From a virus, in IMG/VR virus record IMGVR_UViG_3300032050_000440, positions 1-34,611 of that record: DNA of 34,611 bases. One strand, written 5' to 3'. Below are positions 1-10,100 of this stretch, one piece after another. Positions within the stretch are counted from its first letter, which is position 1. Every line of letters begins with the position of its first letter. The translations under genes were made by a program, and so were the position numbers. The notes beneath the pieces were generated by a model. The model ran no database searches and was not told the origin of the DNA. It was given only the letters and a program-made list of their open reading frames with translations.

Positions 1-2
1 AT

Positions 3-2840
3 TTATGGTATTTCAACACCACAGAACGTCAGGCATTTATTGGTTTTGACAATTCAACAGGCAACTTGTTTGCGGCTGTGGATGTTACAATTGCCAACGA
101 TATTGTCACAATTGGATCATACGGTACATTCCAAGTTGGTGGTCTAGATGCCGCAGACATTGACGTGTCTGCCACAATTAATGCTGTGGGCAACATCACT
201 GGTGGCAACTTGTTCACAGGTGGTTATGTTCAAGCAACTGGTAATGTCACATCGTCTGCTAACATATCAGGTGGTAACATACTTGGCACCACAGGTATAT
301 TCTCTGGCAATGTCAGTGTAGCCAACATCAATGCTGGATCTACTGTGTCGTCAACAGGTGTTGTGATTGCCACAGGCAACGTAACAGGTGGCAACTTGAC
401 CACAGGTGGCACAGTGAGTGCAACTGGTAATATCAATGGTGGCAACGTTAACACAGCAATTGTCAGCACAACAGGTAATGTTGTGGCCACAGGCAATGTC
501 AGCAGTGGTAATATTATCACAAGTGGATTAATCACTGCCACAGGCAACATCAACGCTACTGCCAACGTCAATGGTGGCAACCTAAATGCCGCAGGTTTGA
601 GCCTAAGTGGCAACGTCTTAAGTGCCCTAAACGTAACAGGAACAGTCACAGCAGGCACGGTTAACTCAGCTGGTGCTGCCAGCGCAGTTGGCAACGTAAC
701 TGGCGGTAACATCAACACCAACGGATTGGTAAGTGCTCAAGGCAATGTAGTTTCTGCAGGCAATGTCACAGGTGGTAATATTACTACTCAGGGATTGATC
801 AGTGCATTTGGCAACATCACCGGCGGCAACTTGGAAGGTGTCAGCATTGCTGGTACATTGATCACAGCAAGTCAGACCAATATCACAGCAGTTGGTACAC
901 TGGGAAGTCTAGCAGTTACTGGTAATATTACTGGTGGAAATGTTAACTCAGGTATTGTCAGCGCAACTGGTAACGTCATTGGTGGCAATGTCAATGCAGG
1001 TATTGTCAGCGCAACTGGCAACGTCATTGGTGGCAATGTCAATGCTGCTGGATTGAGCTTGACTGGTAATGTTCTAAGTGCGTTAGTTTCAGCAGCCAAC
1101 ATCACAACCACAGCCAACGTTGCAGGCGGATTCTTCTTAGGCAACGGATCGCAACTAACAGGAGTAATAGCCACAGGTGTTGGTACTCTAGCAAGTCTCA
1201 CTGTAACTGGCAACGTTGACAGTGGTAACACCAACTCAGTGATTGTTAGTGCAACCGGCAACATTGTATCCAGTGCTAATGTCACTGGTGCCAATATTAC
1301 CACAGGAGGCATTGTTACAGCTACAGGCAACATAACATCAACTGCCAATGTTGCTGGTGGCAATATTACCACAGGCGGATTAATAACTGCTACAGGCAAC
1401 ATAACATCAACTGCTAATGTTGCTGGTGGTAACTTGGTTACAGGTGGTATTGTTACAGCCGCAGGCAACATTGTATCTAGTGCTAATGTTTCAGCTGGTA
1501 ATGTTAACGCTGTAAACTTCAGTGCTAGTGGCAACATTGTTGCAGCCGGAACATTGGATGTTACTGGTAACACTGTGGTCAGCGCAGACCTTACTGGTGC
1601 CAACTTGATCACGGGTGGACGAGTAGATGCTACAGGCAATATATCAGGTGCTAATTTTGCAACTGCTGGATTTGTGCTGGCATCAGGCAATATCACAACA
1701 TCAGCCAATGTGGTTGGAGGCAACTTAACCACCAGTGGATTAATTGTAGCAACTGGTAATGTAACAGGCGGCAATGTCAATGCTTTGGGCAGTGTTAGTG
1801 CAGTTGGTAACGTATATGCCAACAACGTGATTGGTAACTTGGTACTGTCTACTTCTAACACACAGGTTGTTTTTAACGATTCTGGTGCCACAGCAGGATC
1901 CGCAGGCCTAGTATTCAACAAAGTTGGAAATGCGTTCACAGTTGGCGGCCCAATCAGCACAGCCAACGGTGGAAACATTACAGCAACTGGTTCAATGAGT
2001 GCAACAGGTAACATTACAAGTGCAGCCAATATTGCTGGTGGTAACATCAGTTCTACAGGAGCATTGTCAACCACAGGAGATATTACAAGTGCAGCCAATA
2101 TCAATGGCGGCAACATTAACTCATCAGGTGCAATCAGTGCCACAGGTGATGTTAGCTCAGTTAATGTAAACGCTTCGGGATATATTGATGCTACTGGAAA
2201 TATTTCTGGTCTTAATATTGCAACTGGTGGATTTATATTGTCTGCAGGTAATGTAACTGGTTCCAACATAAACACAGCAGGACTAGTCAGTGCCGCAGGC
2301 AATGTCACAGGCGGTAACTTAAATGCTGCTGGTCTGAGCCTGAGTGGCAATGTGCTAAGTGCATTGAATGTAACTGGTAATATTACAGCCGCAATAGTTA
2401 ACACTACAGGCAATGTGGTAGCAACAGGCAATGTCAACGGTGCAAACTTGAACATTACCAACACAGGTAACATCAACGCACTGGTAGTACCAACCACAGT
2501 GGTTGCTACAGGCAACATCACAGGTGGTAATGTTATTACAAGCGGTGTAGTTACTGCGACTGGCAACATTAACTCAACTGCCAACGTTTCAGGTGGTAAC
2601 TTGACCACAGGCGGTCTTGCTGTGGTCACTGGTAATATCACAGCCGGGAATGTTAACACTGCAGGATTGGCCAGCGTAACTGGCAATGTGCAAGCAGGCA
2701 ATTTACTCACAACAGGTTTGGTCAGCGCAACAGGCAATGTCACAGCAGGAAATGTGTCAGTATCTGGGGTCATAAATATCAACGGTGCCCTGGCAGCGAC
2801 GATTAACGATGCAATAGCATTATCGATAGCATTAGGATAA
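3..2840 (+). CDS. Repeat-rich tail fibre protein, 5'-truncated
   Basis: The reading frame is already open at the window edge, so the gene starts upstream; the first TTG or ATG in the window is not the real start. The visible 945 residues end with TAA. Nearly all of the protein is a degenerate repeat of about 11-23 residues built around ATGNITGGN or TANVAGGN, rich in Gly, Asn, Thr, Ala and Val with almost no charge. Such repeats are typical of beta-helical or beta-prism trimeric fibre shafts. A longer super-module (NAAGLSLSGNVLSALNVTG) occurs three times, and a GNGSQLTG motif common in phage fibres occurs once, near nt 1140. It lies upstream of a small beta protein and a second fibre with the same repeats, so it is probably a distal or side tail fibre. 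Receptor specificity cannot be read. Fibre class is sure; exact role is inferred. Confidence 0.8.
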   Translation, partial: LWYFNTTERQAFIGFDNSTGNLFAAVDVTIANDIVTIGSYGTFQVGGLDAADIDVSATINAVGNITGGNLFTGGYVQATGNVTSSANISGGNILGTTGIFSGNVSVANINAGSTVSSTGVVIATGNVTGGNLTTGGTVSATGNINGGNVNTAIVSTTGNVVATGNVSSGNIITSGLITATGNINATANVNGGNLNAAGLSLSGNVLSALNVTGTVTAGTVNSAGAASAVGNVTGGNINTNGLVSAQGNVVSAGNVTGGNITTQGLISAFGNITGGNLEGVSIAGTLITASQTNITAVGTLGSLAVTGNITGGNVNSGIVSATGNVIGGNVNAGIVSATGNVIGGNVNAAGLSLTGNVLSALVSAANITTTANVAGGFFLGNGSQLTGVIATGVGTLASLTVTGNVDSGNTNSVIVSATGNIVSSANVTGANITTGGIVTATGNITSTANVAGGNITTGGLITATGNITSTANVAGGNLVTGGIVTAAGNIVSSANVSAGNVNAVNFSASGNIVAAGTLDVTGNTVVSADLTGANLITGGRVDATGNISGANFATAGFVLASGNITTSANVVGGNLTTSGLIVATGNVTGGNVNALGSVSAVGNVYANNVIGNLVLSTSNTQVVFNDSGATAGSAGLVFNKVGNAFTVGGPISTANGGNITATGSMSATGNITSAANIAGGNISSTGALSTTGDITSAANINGGNINSSGAISATGDVSSVNVNASGYIDATGNISGLNIATGGFILSAGNVTGSNINTAGLVSAAGNVTGGNLNAAGLSLSGNVLSALNVTGNITAAIVNTTGNVVATGNVNGANLNITNTGNINALVVPTTVVATGNITGGNVITSGVVTATGNINSTANVSGGNLTTGGLAVVTGNITAGNVNTAGLASVTGNVQAGNLLTTGLVSATGNVTAGNVSVSGVININGALAATINDAIALSIALG
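951..1046 (+). repeat. 48-bp tandem duplication in fibre gene
   Basis: Two adjacent 48-bp units (951-998 and 999-1046) differ at only two positions. Each encodes a 16-residue shaft repeat (GIVSATGNVIGGNVNA). The near-identity contrasts with the diverged codons of most neighbouring repeats and points to a recent in-frame duplication. Confidence 0.9.
1321..1414 (+). repeat. 69-bp-period direct repeat in fibre gene
   Basis: A 25-nt identical stretch begins at 1321 and again at 1390, an offset of 69 nt (23 codons), and similarity continues beyond it (TANVAGGN motif). This is another recent in-frame repeat copy in the fibre shaft. Confidence 0.8.
2771..2778 (+). promoter_or_regulatory. Possible internal late promoter (CATAAATA)
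   Basis: CATAAATA matches the T4-type late octamer at 7 of 8 positions. It lies inside the end of the fibre gene, about 70 nt before the next start codon, and could give extra late transcription of the downstream genes. It is inside coding sequence and may be chance. Confidence 0.3.
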
Positions 2841-2847
2841 AAACGAA

Positions 2848-3180
2848 ATGGCAAATACTTTTACAAGAAAATTGAGTCAAAATGTGGGAACAACGGCAAC
2901 TGCCATCAATTCCTATACTGTGGCTGCAAATACTACCGTGGTAGTTGTGGGACTTACTGTTACCAACAAAACAGGCAGTTCTATCACAGCCAACGTGTTC
3001 ATCAATGATGGAGCGGCAAACACTTTCATCTCATCTAATGCACCAATATCATCAGGCTCTAGCCTGGTAGCAGTTGGTGGAGATCAGAAATTGGTCTTGA
3101 TCACAGGCGACAAAGTGTATGTGCAAAGCAGTGCAGCCAGCTCAATTGATGCTGTGTTAAGTATTTTGGAAATAACATAA
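2848..3180 (+). CDS. Small beta-rich virion protein
   Basis: A 110-residue protein with no charge clusters, rich in Val, Thr, Ser and Ala in alternating patterns that suggest a beta sandwich (hydrophobic strands around TTVVVVGLTVTNKTG, VFINDG, KLVLITGDKVYVQ). It has no signal peptide or membrane segment. The gene begins 7 nt after the stop of the repeat fibre and is followed two bases later by the next fibre gene, so the three are one transcription unit. I know similar small proteins beside fibre genes in aquatic T4-like phages, but none with a proven role. An accessory tail or head decoration protein, or a fibre connector, is the likeliest job. Confidence 0.7.
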   Translation: MANTFTRKLSQNVGTTATAINSYTVAANTTVVVVGLTVTNKTGSSITANVFINDGAANTFISSNAPISSGSSLVAVGGDQKLVLITGDKVYVQSSAASSIDAVLSILEIT

Positions 3181-3181
3181 T

Positions 3182-6100
3182 ATGAGTTATATTGGTCTTA
3201 ATCCTAATGTACCACTGCTGAACACCAGCACGGAAACATTCAGCGGCAATGGCGTAAATCAACAATTTGCCCTGGGTCGAAATGTTGCCAGTGCTAGTGA
3301 TTTGGACGTGATGATCGGCAATACACTTCAGCGTCCTAACACAGATTACGAAGCCGAAGGCAATGTACTGTTGTTTACAGCGGCTCCAGGGGTAGGAACC
3401 AACAACATCACAGTAACATATCGTGCAGGCGCACTGAACACTTTAAATCTACAAGCCACAGCTTTCCCAGCAGGTACTGAAGGTGCTCCGGGTGTTTACA
3501 GTTTATCTGCCAACAACACAGGTATCTACTGGGGCAATGCCACCTCAATGACTGTGACTGTGGCAGGTGTCAACACTGCTCAATTTAATGCCACTGAAAA
3601 TTCTACCACTACAACATCAGGGGCAGTTACAATAGCTGGTGGTCTTGGACTAACTGGTAACATATACACTGGTGGTAAGGTACGAGTATTAGATTCCACA
3701 CAAAGTGGCAACGTATCAACAGGTGCAGTAACTATTGCTGGTGGACTTGGTGTTGCTGCCAATCTAAACATCGGTGGTAACATTGTTTGCGTGGGCGACT
3801 TTACTGTTAACGGAACATTTACCACAACAGGTACAGACAGCCTGGACGTGACAGATCCGTTCATCTTTTTGGCCAACAACAATGCTGGTGACACATTTGA
3901 CTCAGGCGTGGTTACTCAATATTATGACGGTGCTAACACACGCTACAGCGGTTACTTCCGTGATGTAAGTGACAGCGGTCAGTACAAATTCTTTGGAAAC
4001 TTGCTCACAGCACCAACAACCACAGTAGACACCAGCGACCCAAGTTTTAGCTACGCCAATGTTATCATGGCCAATGTCAGTGCCACTGGTAATGTAGTAG
4101 CTTCGTACTTTGTTGGTGACGGTAGCGCACTAACAGGTATTTCTACAGATACCACACAAATTTTCAATGCCAACTCCAAAGTTATCATTGCCAGTCCTAA
4201 CGGCAGTATTGTACAAAACGTAAACGGCACTACCATTGCCACAGTAAGTTCAACTGGTGTAGCAGTTACAGGCATAGTAACAGCTACAGCCAATATCAGT
4301 GCCGCAGGTAATGTGATTTCAGCTAATGTACAAACAGGTGGATTGATCACTGCAACTGGTAACATCACAAGTGCAGCCAACATTTCAGGCGGCAATATTG
4401 CATCCAGTGGAGCAATCAGCGCAGTTGGTGCTATTACAGGTGCCGCAATTGCAGGCACAACCATCAGCGGCTCGGGCAACGTCACAGGATCCAATGTCAA
4501 CACAGGCGGGCTAGTAACTGCTACTGGTAACATCACGGGTGGTAACATTAACACTGGTGGATTGATTTCAGCTACTGGTAACATCACGGGTGGCAACATC
4601 CTGGGTGGAGCCAACGTTAATGCCACAACCCACACAGGTACAACAGTTTCAGTAACTGCTAACGTAACTGGCGGCAACTTAACCAGTGCAGGCAACATCA
4701 GTGCTGCTGGCAACATCACAGGCAACTACATTTTTGGTAATGGTAGTTTGCTAACTGGCTTGAGCACCAGCAGTATCAGCAACGGCACATCAAATGTGCG
4801 TGTTATTGCCAACGGTGACATTACTGTACAAAGTGCAGGCACAGCCAACGTATTAGTAGTATCTACTACAGGACTAGCTGTAACTGGCGTAGTAACTGCA
4901 AGCGGTAACATCACAGGTGGTAACTTGGTTACCAGTGGATCAGGTGGTAACATCACTGGCGCTAACGTTATTACTGCTACTACCCTTAGCTCAACTGGTG
5001 CAACTGTGGCTACAGGCAATGTCACTGGTGGAAACATCAACACTGGTGGATTGGTAACAGCAACAGGTAATGTTACAGGTGGTAACATCAACACTGGTGG
5101 ATTGATTTCAGCCACAGGTAATATCACAAGCGGCAATATTGCTGCCACAACTCATACAGGTACTACAGTTTCAGTTACAGGTAATGTAACAGGTGGCAAC
5201 TTAATTACTAGCGGTGCAATCAGCGCAGTTGGTGCAATCAGTGCCACAGCCAACGTAACTGGTGGCAACATCAACACAGGTGGATTGGTAACTGCTACAG
5301 GCAACGTCACATCAGCAGGTAACGTAGCTGGTGGCAACATCATTGCTACTGCCGCATTACTAGGTGCAAGTGTCAGCGTATCAGGCAACGTAACTGCTAA
5401 CAATGCGGCATTTACAAACATTGTGACAGCTGCCAATGCAGCCGCAGACACAAACACCACACAAGTTGCTACCACAGCTTACGTGATTGGACAAGCAAGT
5501 TCAACAACACCAACAGCAATTGGCACAGGTGCAACTGGTACAAGCACTCGTTGGGCAAGAGCAGATCACACTCACACTGGTGTAGGCACACTGGCAGTAT
5601 CAGGAACTGGACTCAGTATCAATGCCAGCACAGGTGCATTGACTATTACATCAAATGCTACCAATGCAAACACAGCCAGTGCAATTGTTGCTCGTGATGC
5701 GTCAGGTAACTTTGCCGCAGGTACTATTACAGCTACGTTGAGCGGTGCAGCCACAACAGCAGGCACAGTAACCACAGCCGCACAAGGTAATATTACCAGC
5801 GTTGGTACATTGACTAGCTTGGCTGTGACAGGAAATATTACTTCAGGTAACTTGCAAGGCACAAGCATTGTTGGTACACTGACCACAGCCGCACAAACTA
5901 ACATTACATCAGTTGGTACGTTAAGTGCATTAGCAGTATCTGGAAATGCAAGCTCTGGCACAGCAGCCGCAGATACAAATACTACACAATTGGCTACCAC
6001 AGCTTTTGTAATTGGTCAAGCAAGTGCAGCCACTCCAACTAGTATTGGAACTAATACAGTTGGTACAAGTTTGCGTTATGCTCGAGCAGATCACACTCAC

Positions 6101-6787
6101 ACTGGTGTTGGCAGTCTTGTTGCAGGCACTAACATTGCAGTTAGCGCCGCTACTGGTGCAGTCACAGTCAGCGTTACTGGCACGGTTCCTACAGCTACAT
6201 CGGCAACCACAGCTGGCACAGTTACCACTGCGGCACAAGGTAACATCACATCAGTTGGCACATTGACAGCACTCACAGTAAGTGGCGCAATCACAGTTAA
6301 CTCAGGTGCAGCCGCTACTGCTATTGTAAACGGTGCATCAACTGGCGTTGGCAATATTGGTAGCACAACTACCACATTCAACACTGTGTTTGCCAAAGCA
6401 ACCACAGCACAATACGCTGACTTGGCAGAGAACTACTCAGCAGATGCTCATTACGAGCCAGGTACGGTATTGGAGTTCGGTGGCAATCACGAAGTTACCG
6501 TCAGCAACACAGCAGGCAGTGCTACTGTGGCAGGTGTTGTGACAACAAATCCTGCTTACTTGATGAACAGTCACTTGCAAGCAGAACACGTGGCTGGCAT
6601 TGCTTTGATGGGACGAGTTCCTGTCAAGGTCATTGGCACAGTGCGCAAAGGACAAATGATGGTGTCAGCAGGCAACGGTCATGCCATGGCCTGCACAACA
6701 CCCACACTGGGCAGTGTAATTGGAAAAGCGTTGGAAGATTTCAACGGAGAGTCAGGCACAATTGAAGTTGTGGTTGGCAGACTATAA
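3182..6787 (+). CDS. Large tail fibre, repeat shaft and C-terminal tip
   Basis: A 1201-residue fibre. Residues 1-85 form an N-terminal beta domain (MSYIGLNPNVPLL, then TDYEAEGNVLLFTAAPG) resembling that of the short protein encoded just downstream, and likely to dock the fibre to the tail. The middle is ATGNITGGN-type shaft repeats, with VGDGSALTG and GNGSLLTG elements. Two copies of a tail-fibre module follow (DTNTTQVATTAYVIGQ and DTNTTQLATTAFVIGQ, each followed by ARADHTHTG). The DHTHTG histidines recall metal-binding HxH motifs in T4-type fibres. From about residue 1077 (YADLAENYSAD, EPGTVLEFGG) the protein ends in a compact beta domain common at the C-termini of aquatic phage fibres and some bacterial surface proteins. 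No S74-type chaperone catalytic region was recognised. Fibre call firm; receptor unknown. Confidence 0.85.
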   Translation: MSYIGLNPNVPLLNTSTETFSGNGVNQQFALGRNVASASDLDVMIGNTLQRPNTDYEAEGNVLLFTAAPGVGTNNITVTYRAGALNTLNLQATAFPAGTEGAPGVYSLSANNTGIYWGNATSMTVTVAGVNTAQFNATENSTTTTSGAVTIAGGLGLTGNIYTGGKVRVLDSTQSGNVSTGAVTIAGGLGVAANLNIGGNIVCVGDFTVNGTFTTTGTDSLDVTDPFIFLANNNAGDTFDSGVVTQYYDGANTRYSGYFRDVSDSGQYKFFGNLLTAPTTTVDTSDPSFSYANVIMANVSATGNVVASYFVGDGSALTGISTDTTQIFNANSKVIIASPNGSIVQNVNGTTIATVSSTGVAVTGIVTATANISAAGNVISANVQTGGLITATGNITSAANISGGNIASSGAISAVGAITGAAIAGTTISGSGNVTGSNVNTGGLVTATGNITGGNINTGGLISATGNITGGNILGGANVNATTHTGTTVSVTANVTGGNLTSAGNISAAGNITGNYIFGNGSLLTGLSTSSISNGTSNVRVIANGDITVQSAGTANVLVVSTTGLAVTGVVTASGNITGGNLVTSGSGGNITGANVITATTLSSTGATVATGNVTGGNINTGGLVTATGNVTGGNINTGGLISATGNITSGNIAATTHTGTTVSVTGNVTGGNLITSGAISAVGAISATANVTGGNINTGGLVTATGNVTSAGNVAGGNIIATAALLGASVSVSGNVTANNAAFTNIVTAANAAADTNTTQVATTAYVIGQASSTTPTAIGTGATGTSTRWARADHTHTGVGTLAVSGTGLSINASTGALTITSNATNANTASAIVARDASGNFAAGTITATLSGAATTAGTVTTAAQGNITSVGTLTSLAVTGNITSGNLQGTSIVGTLTTAAQTNITSVGTLSALAVSGNASSGTAAADTNTTQLATTAFVIGQASAATPTSIGTNTVGTSLRYARADHTHTGVGSLVAGTNIAVSAATGAVTVSVTGTVPTATSATTAGTVTTAAQGNITSVGTLTALTVSGAITVNSGAAATAIVNGASTGVGNIGSTTTTFNTVFAKATTAQYADLAENYSADAHYEPGTVLEFGGNHEVTVSNTAGSATVAGVVTTNPAYLMNSHLQAEHVAGIALMGRVPVKVIGTVRKGQMMVSAGNGHAMACTTPTLGSVIGKALEDFNGESGTIEVVVGRL
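5437..6113 (+). repeat. Duplicated DTNTTQ/DHTHTG fibre module
   Basis: Two related segments (about 5437-5590 and 5961-6113) encode the same order: DTNTTQ, ATTA(Y/F)VIGQAS, then ARADHTHTGVG. Between and after them, TTAAQGNITSVGTLT elements recur. This is an internal domain duplication near the fibre tip. Confidence 0.8.
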
Positions 6788-6796
6788 GGAAAACAA

Positions 6797-7189
6797 ATGG
6801 CTTATTTGGGTAATACACCGCAGATTGGACAATATAGATACATGGACACGCCAGCGTTTGACGGCAGCCAAACTACATTTCCTATCACTGTGGCAGGCGT
6901 GGGGTTTGCTCCACCTACTGTTTATACAATGATGGTGAGCTTGAACAACGTGGTCAAGAATCCTGGAGTGGATTACAGTATTTCTGGATCCAATATAAGT
7001 TTTGTGACAGCACCGGCTGCACTGACCCCGTTCTTTGGCATCCTCATGGGCGACACACTATATACTGGCACACCCAGCGATAACACCGTATCCGACAGCA
7101 AGATTGTGAATGGCACAATCAGTTACAACAAGTTTTCAACGAACACACGAGCAACGTTGACAGCAAATCAAATCATATTTGGAGTTTAA
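6797..7189 (+). CDS. Short fibre-N-terminal-domain protein
   Basis: A 130-residue protein (MAYLGNTPQIGQYRYMD at the N-terminus) with the same layout as the first 85-100 residues of the preceding large fibre: a short MxYxG-type leader, then a beta domain with MVSLNNVVKNPGVDYSISG and NISFVTAPA, equivalent to MIGNTLQRPNTDYEAEG and VLLFTAAP there. It ends with DSKIVNGTISYNKFSTN and has no shaft repeats. AAGGA 8 nt before the ATG is a good ribosome site. It probably attaches to the same tail site, as a short fibre, an adaptor or a plug. Family placement rests on motif resemblance only. Confidence 0.7.
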   Translation: MAYLGNTPQIGQYRYMDTPAFDGSQTTFPITVAGVGFAPPTVYTMMVSLNNVVKNPGVDYSISGSNISFVTAPAALTPFFGILMGDTLYTGTPSDNTVSDSKIVNGTISYNKFSTNTRATLTANQIIFGV

Positions 7190-7192
7190 GAA

Positions 7193-10100
7193 ATGGCAAG
7201 ACAAAGATTAAATAATTATGTGTTTACACCGGGAGTTAGCGGTGCTGGCACAATCAAAGTTCCTGGACGTTACAACCTAGAGGACTTTTTGGCCATCTAC
7301 AACACCACAGATCAGATATCAATCTACAACTTTGGCGACACAGCACAAGGTGGAACAGTGGCATTCACTGCTACACCCACTGTAGATTTCCCCACAGCCT
7401 ATGCAGGTGTGACCACACTGAGTCTAGACTGGGACACCAGTTTGATGAATGCCAACGACTTGTTGGCCATCTATGTTGAATACACCAGTTTAGAAACAAT
7501 ACCTTGGGCATTTGGTACAGACGCTATTGGTCGTGCTCGAGTATCAAATCCACAGTCACTAATTGACGCTGACTTTGAGTATGGTTTGCAAAACACCAAG
7601 TGGCAGAACGTGAGTACTATTCAAAATATTCCTGCGTTTTATGAGGATATTGGTGCAGACATCACAATCAATACCAATGGTTATGTTAGTTTGATTGCAG
7701 GTGATGATCCAATTACCAGCAATTCAGATACATCGGTTAGATTACAAAATCCAAGCACGCCTCAATGGGTGGCCAATGACTTTGCTTTGCTTGTTAGTCA
7801 GACACAGGGTAACACAACACCTTTTTACAGCAACTATCTAACAGCAAACATCAACAGTTCTGCAGAACGTACATTTACTGTGGCAAGCACCACAAACTTC
7901 AGTGCTGGCGACAATATTATTATTATTGGTAATCCAGGTACAGGAGGTACAACACTTGCAGTGGCCAACATTACCAGTACAGGCACAACCACAGTTAACT
8001 GTGCCAACGTAGCTGCCGCTGGTATTAGTGATGGTAGTTACATTATTGTGCAAACTAACACAGCTAACGTGTATGAGGTTATGGCAGTTACCAACGTTTC
8101 AACAAATGCGTTGACAGTTGTTCGTCAAGTTAATAACACAAATGCCAGCAGCGCCAACATCACAATTGGCAATCAAATTTATGCAGTAAGCAGTCTTGAA
8201 GTTGCACAAATTTATGAAGTTACCGACGGATCTACGTTGCAATTAACACGTGGATGGTACAATACTACTCCTGCTAATGCATTTGTAGCAGGGTCAGTAT
8301 TCCAGAAACTCAGTGGCAACGTTGAATTGGTCAACATGAGTTCAGTCAACACTGCAGTCAATGGCACACAAACCATTGCTCGAGGACAATTTAATACTAC
8401 CGCACTCACAGCAGCCGGTGCTGGATCACTAATGGTACGTATGACTGGTATTTTTAATGCCACAGGCAATGCTGAGATTCCACAAATTGCAGTTAATGCT
8501 GACGATCATGGCTTGGTTGCTACAGATTATGTGAGCAATCAAAATCAAGCCAACAGCAATGCTGAAGGTGTGAGTTATGTGTACTACGCCAACGACAACA
8601 ACTTTGCCTACTACCCACCAAGAACTACTGGCACAGCAGTGGGATACCCACTTAATCAAATTGACTCAATTGTACGTCAAGCATTTCCATACACAGGTGC
8701 TGACCTTGATGTGTTAAGCATCACCAGCGATGGCGGCAATCCAAGCACTATCACAGTGACCACACGCTATGCCCATGGTCTTGTACCAGGCACTCCAGTA
8801 ATTATAGCATTGACCGCAGGAACAAATGCGTCATATGCCACAGGCAGTTTCTTTGCCACAGCCGTGCCCAGCACAACTACATTTACATATCTGGCCAAAA
8901 CAGGTGCGGCTGTGAGTGGTAGCATTCTTGGCACAGTAAACGTTCGTAGTAATGCTGTGTTCTTGCCCCGACCGTTTGACGGCGGTGTTATTCTTGGCCC
9001 AGGAACACCCACACGTGGTGCTAGTGCTGTGCGTCAAACTAAGAAATACTTCCGTTATCAATCTGGTAAAGGTATCTTGTTCACATCAGGTACAATGTTG
9101 CAACCGACATTTGACATTGTTGCCCTGGTAGCTTCTGGCACAGCAGCTGGTAGCAATATTACAGTGACCACAGACATTGAGCATGGACTTAACCCAGGCG
9201 CAGTGATTCAAATCAGCGGTGTAACCACTTCAGGATACAACGACACCGACTACACTGTGACCAGTATTGGCAGTGATGTGGCGTTTGTGGTTGAAGCACA
9301 AAACACTTTGGGTTCAGTAGCACCAGAACTGGGACAACAACCACGTATCAACGTAACATCATGGCACGGTGCTAGTATTCGTGCTGGTATCTTTGACGAT
9401 CAAAACGGATTGTTCTGGGAAGACAGCGGCCAAAGTTTGAATGTTGTACAACGTTCAAGCACACAGCAACTGGCTGGATTTGTGTCCGTTGGAACAGGAT
9501 CAAATTTGGTAACAGGTGACGGAACTTGCCGATTCCAGGATCAAATCAACAACGGCGACACAGTGGTTATTCAAGGTATGACACACACAGTGACATCAGT
9601 GCTGGACAACAACCGCATGACAGTGGTACCTACATATCGCGGTGTTGAAAACTTGACTCGTGTTAGAATGGCCTTGCGCAACGAAATTCGTGTGACACAG
9701 CCCAACTTCAACATTGACCCACTGGACGGAACAGGCGTGTCTGGTTACACTATTGATGCAACAAAGATGCAGATGTTGGGAGTTGAATATTCATGGTACG
9801 GTGCTGGTTATGTACAGTGGATGGTTCGTGGACAAGATGGTGCGTTTATCATGGCACATCGCAGACCAAACAACAACTTGAACAACGAAGCTTACATGCG
9901 TTCGGGTAACTTGCCAGGCCGCTACGAAGCCATCAACGAAACCCCTGTATCGAGTTTAGATGGTGCTATTACTGATATTCAAACAACCATCCCGTTGCGT
10001 GACGCTACATTCTATCCAAACGCAAGTGTAACATATCCTGTATTCTGTATGATTGATTCAGAAATGATCAAGTATTCAGGCAAAGCAGGCAACACACTGA

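Noticed and set aside
872-2854. 660-codon open frame on the minus strand (Pro/Leu/Val-rich repeats)
   Set aside because: It is the antisense shadow of the repeat fibre: the repeat codons read backwards avoid stops. No promoter or ribosome site was seen, and similar shadows occur opposite the second fibre.
150-6700. Short regularly spaced repeats resembling a CRISPR array
   Set aside because: The repeats are in frame, degenerate, have no unique spacers and encode ATGN-type fibre shaft units.
3182-6787. Diversity-generating retroelement target in the fibre tip
   Set aside because: No reverse transcriptase, template repeat or adenine-biased variable repeat was found in the window.
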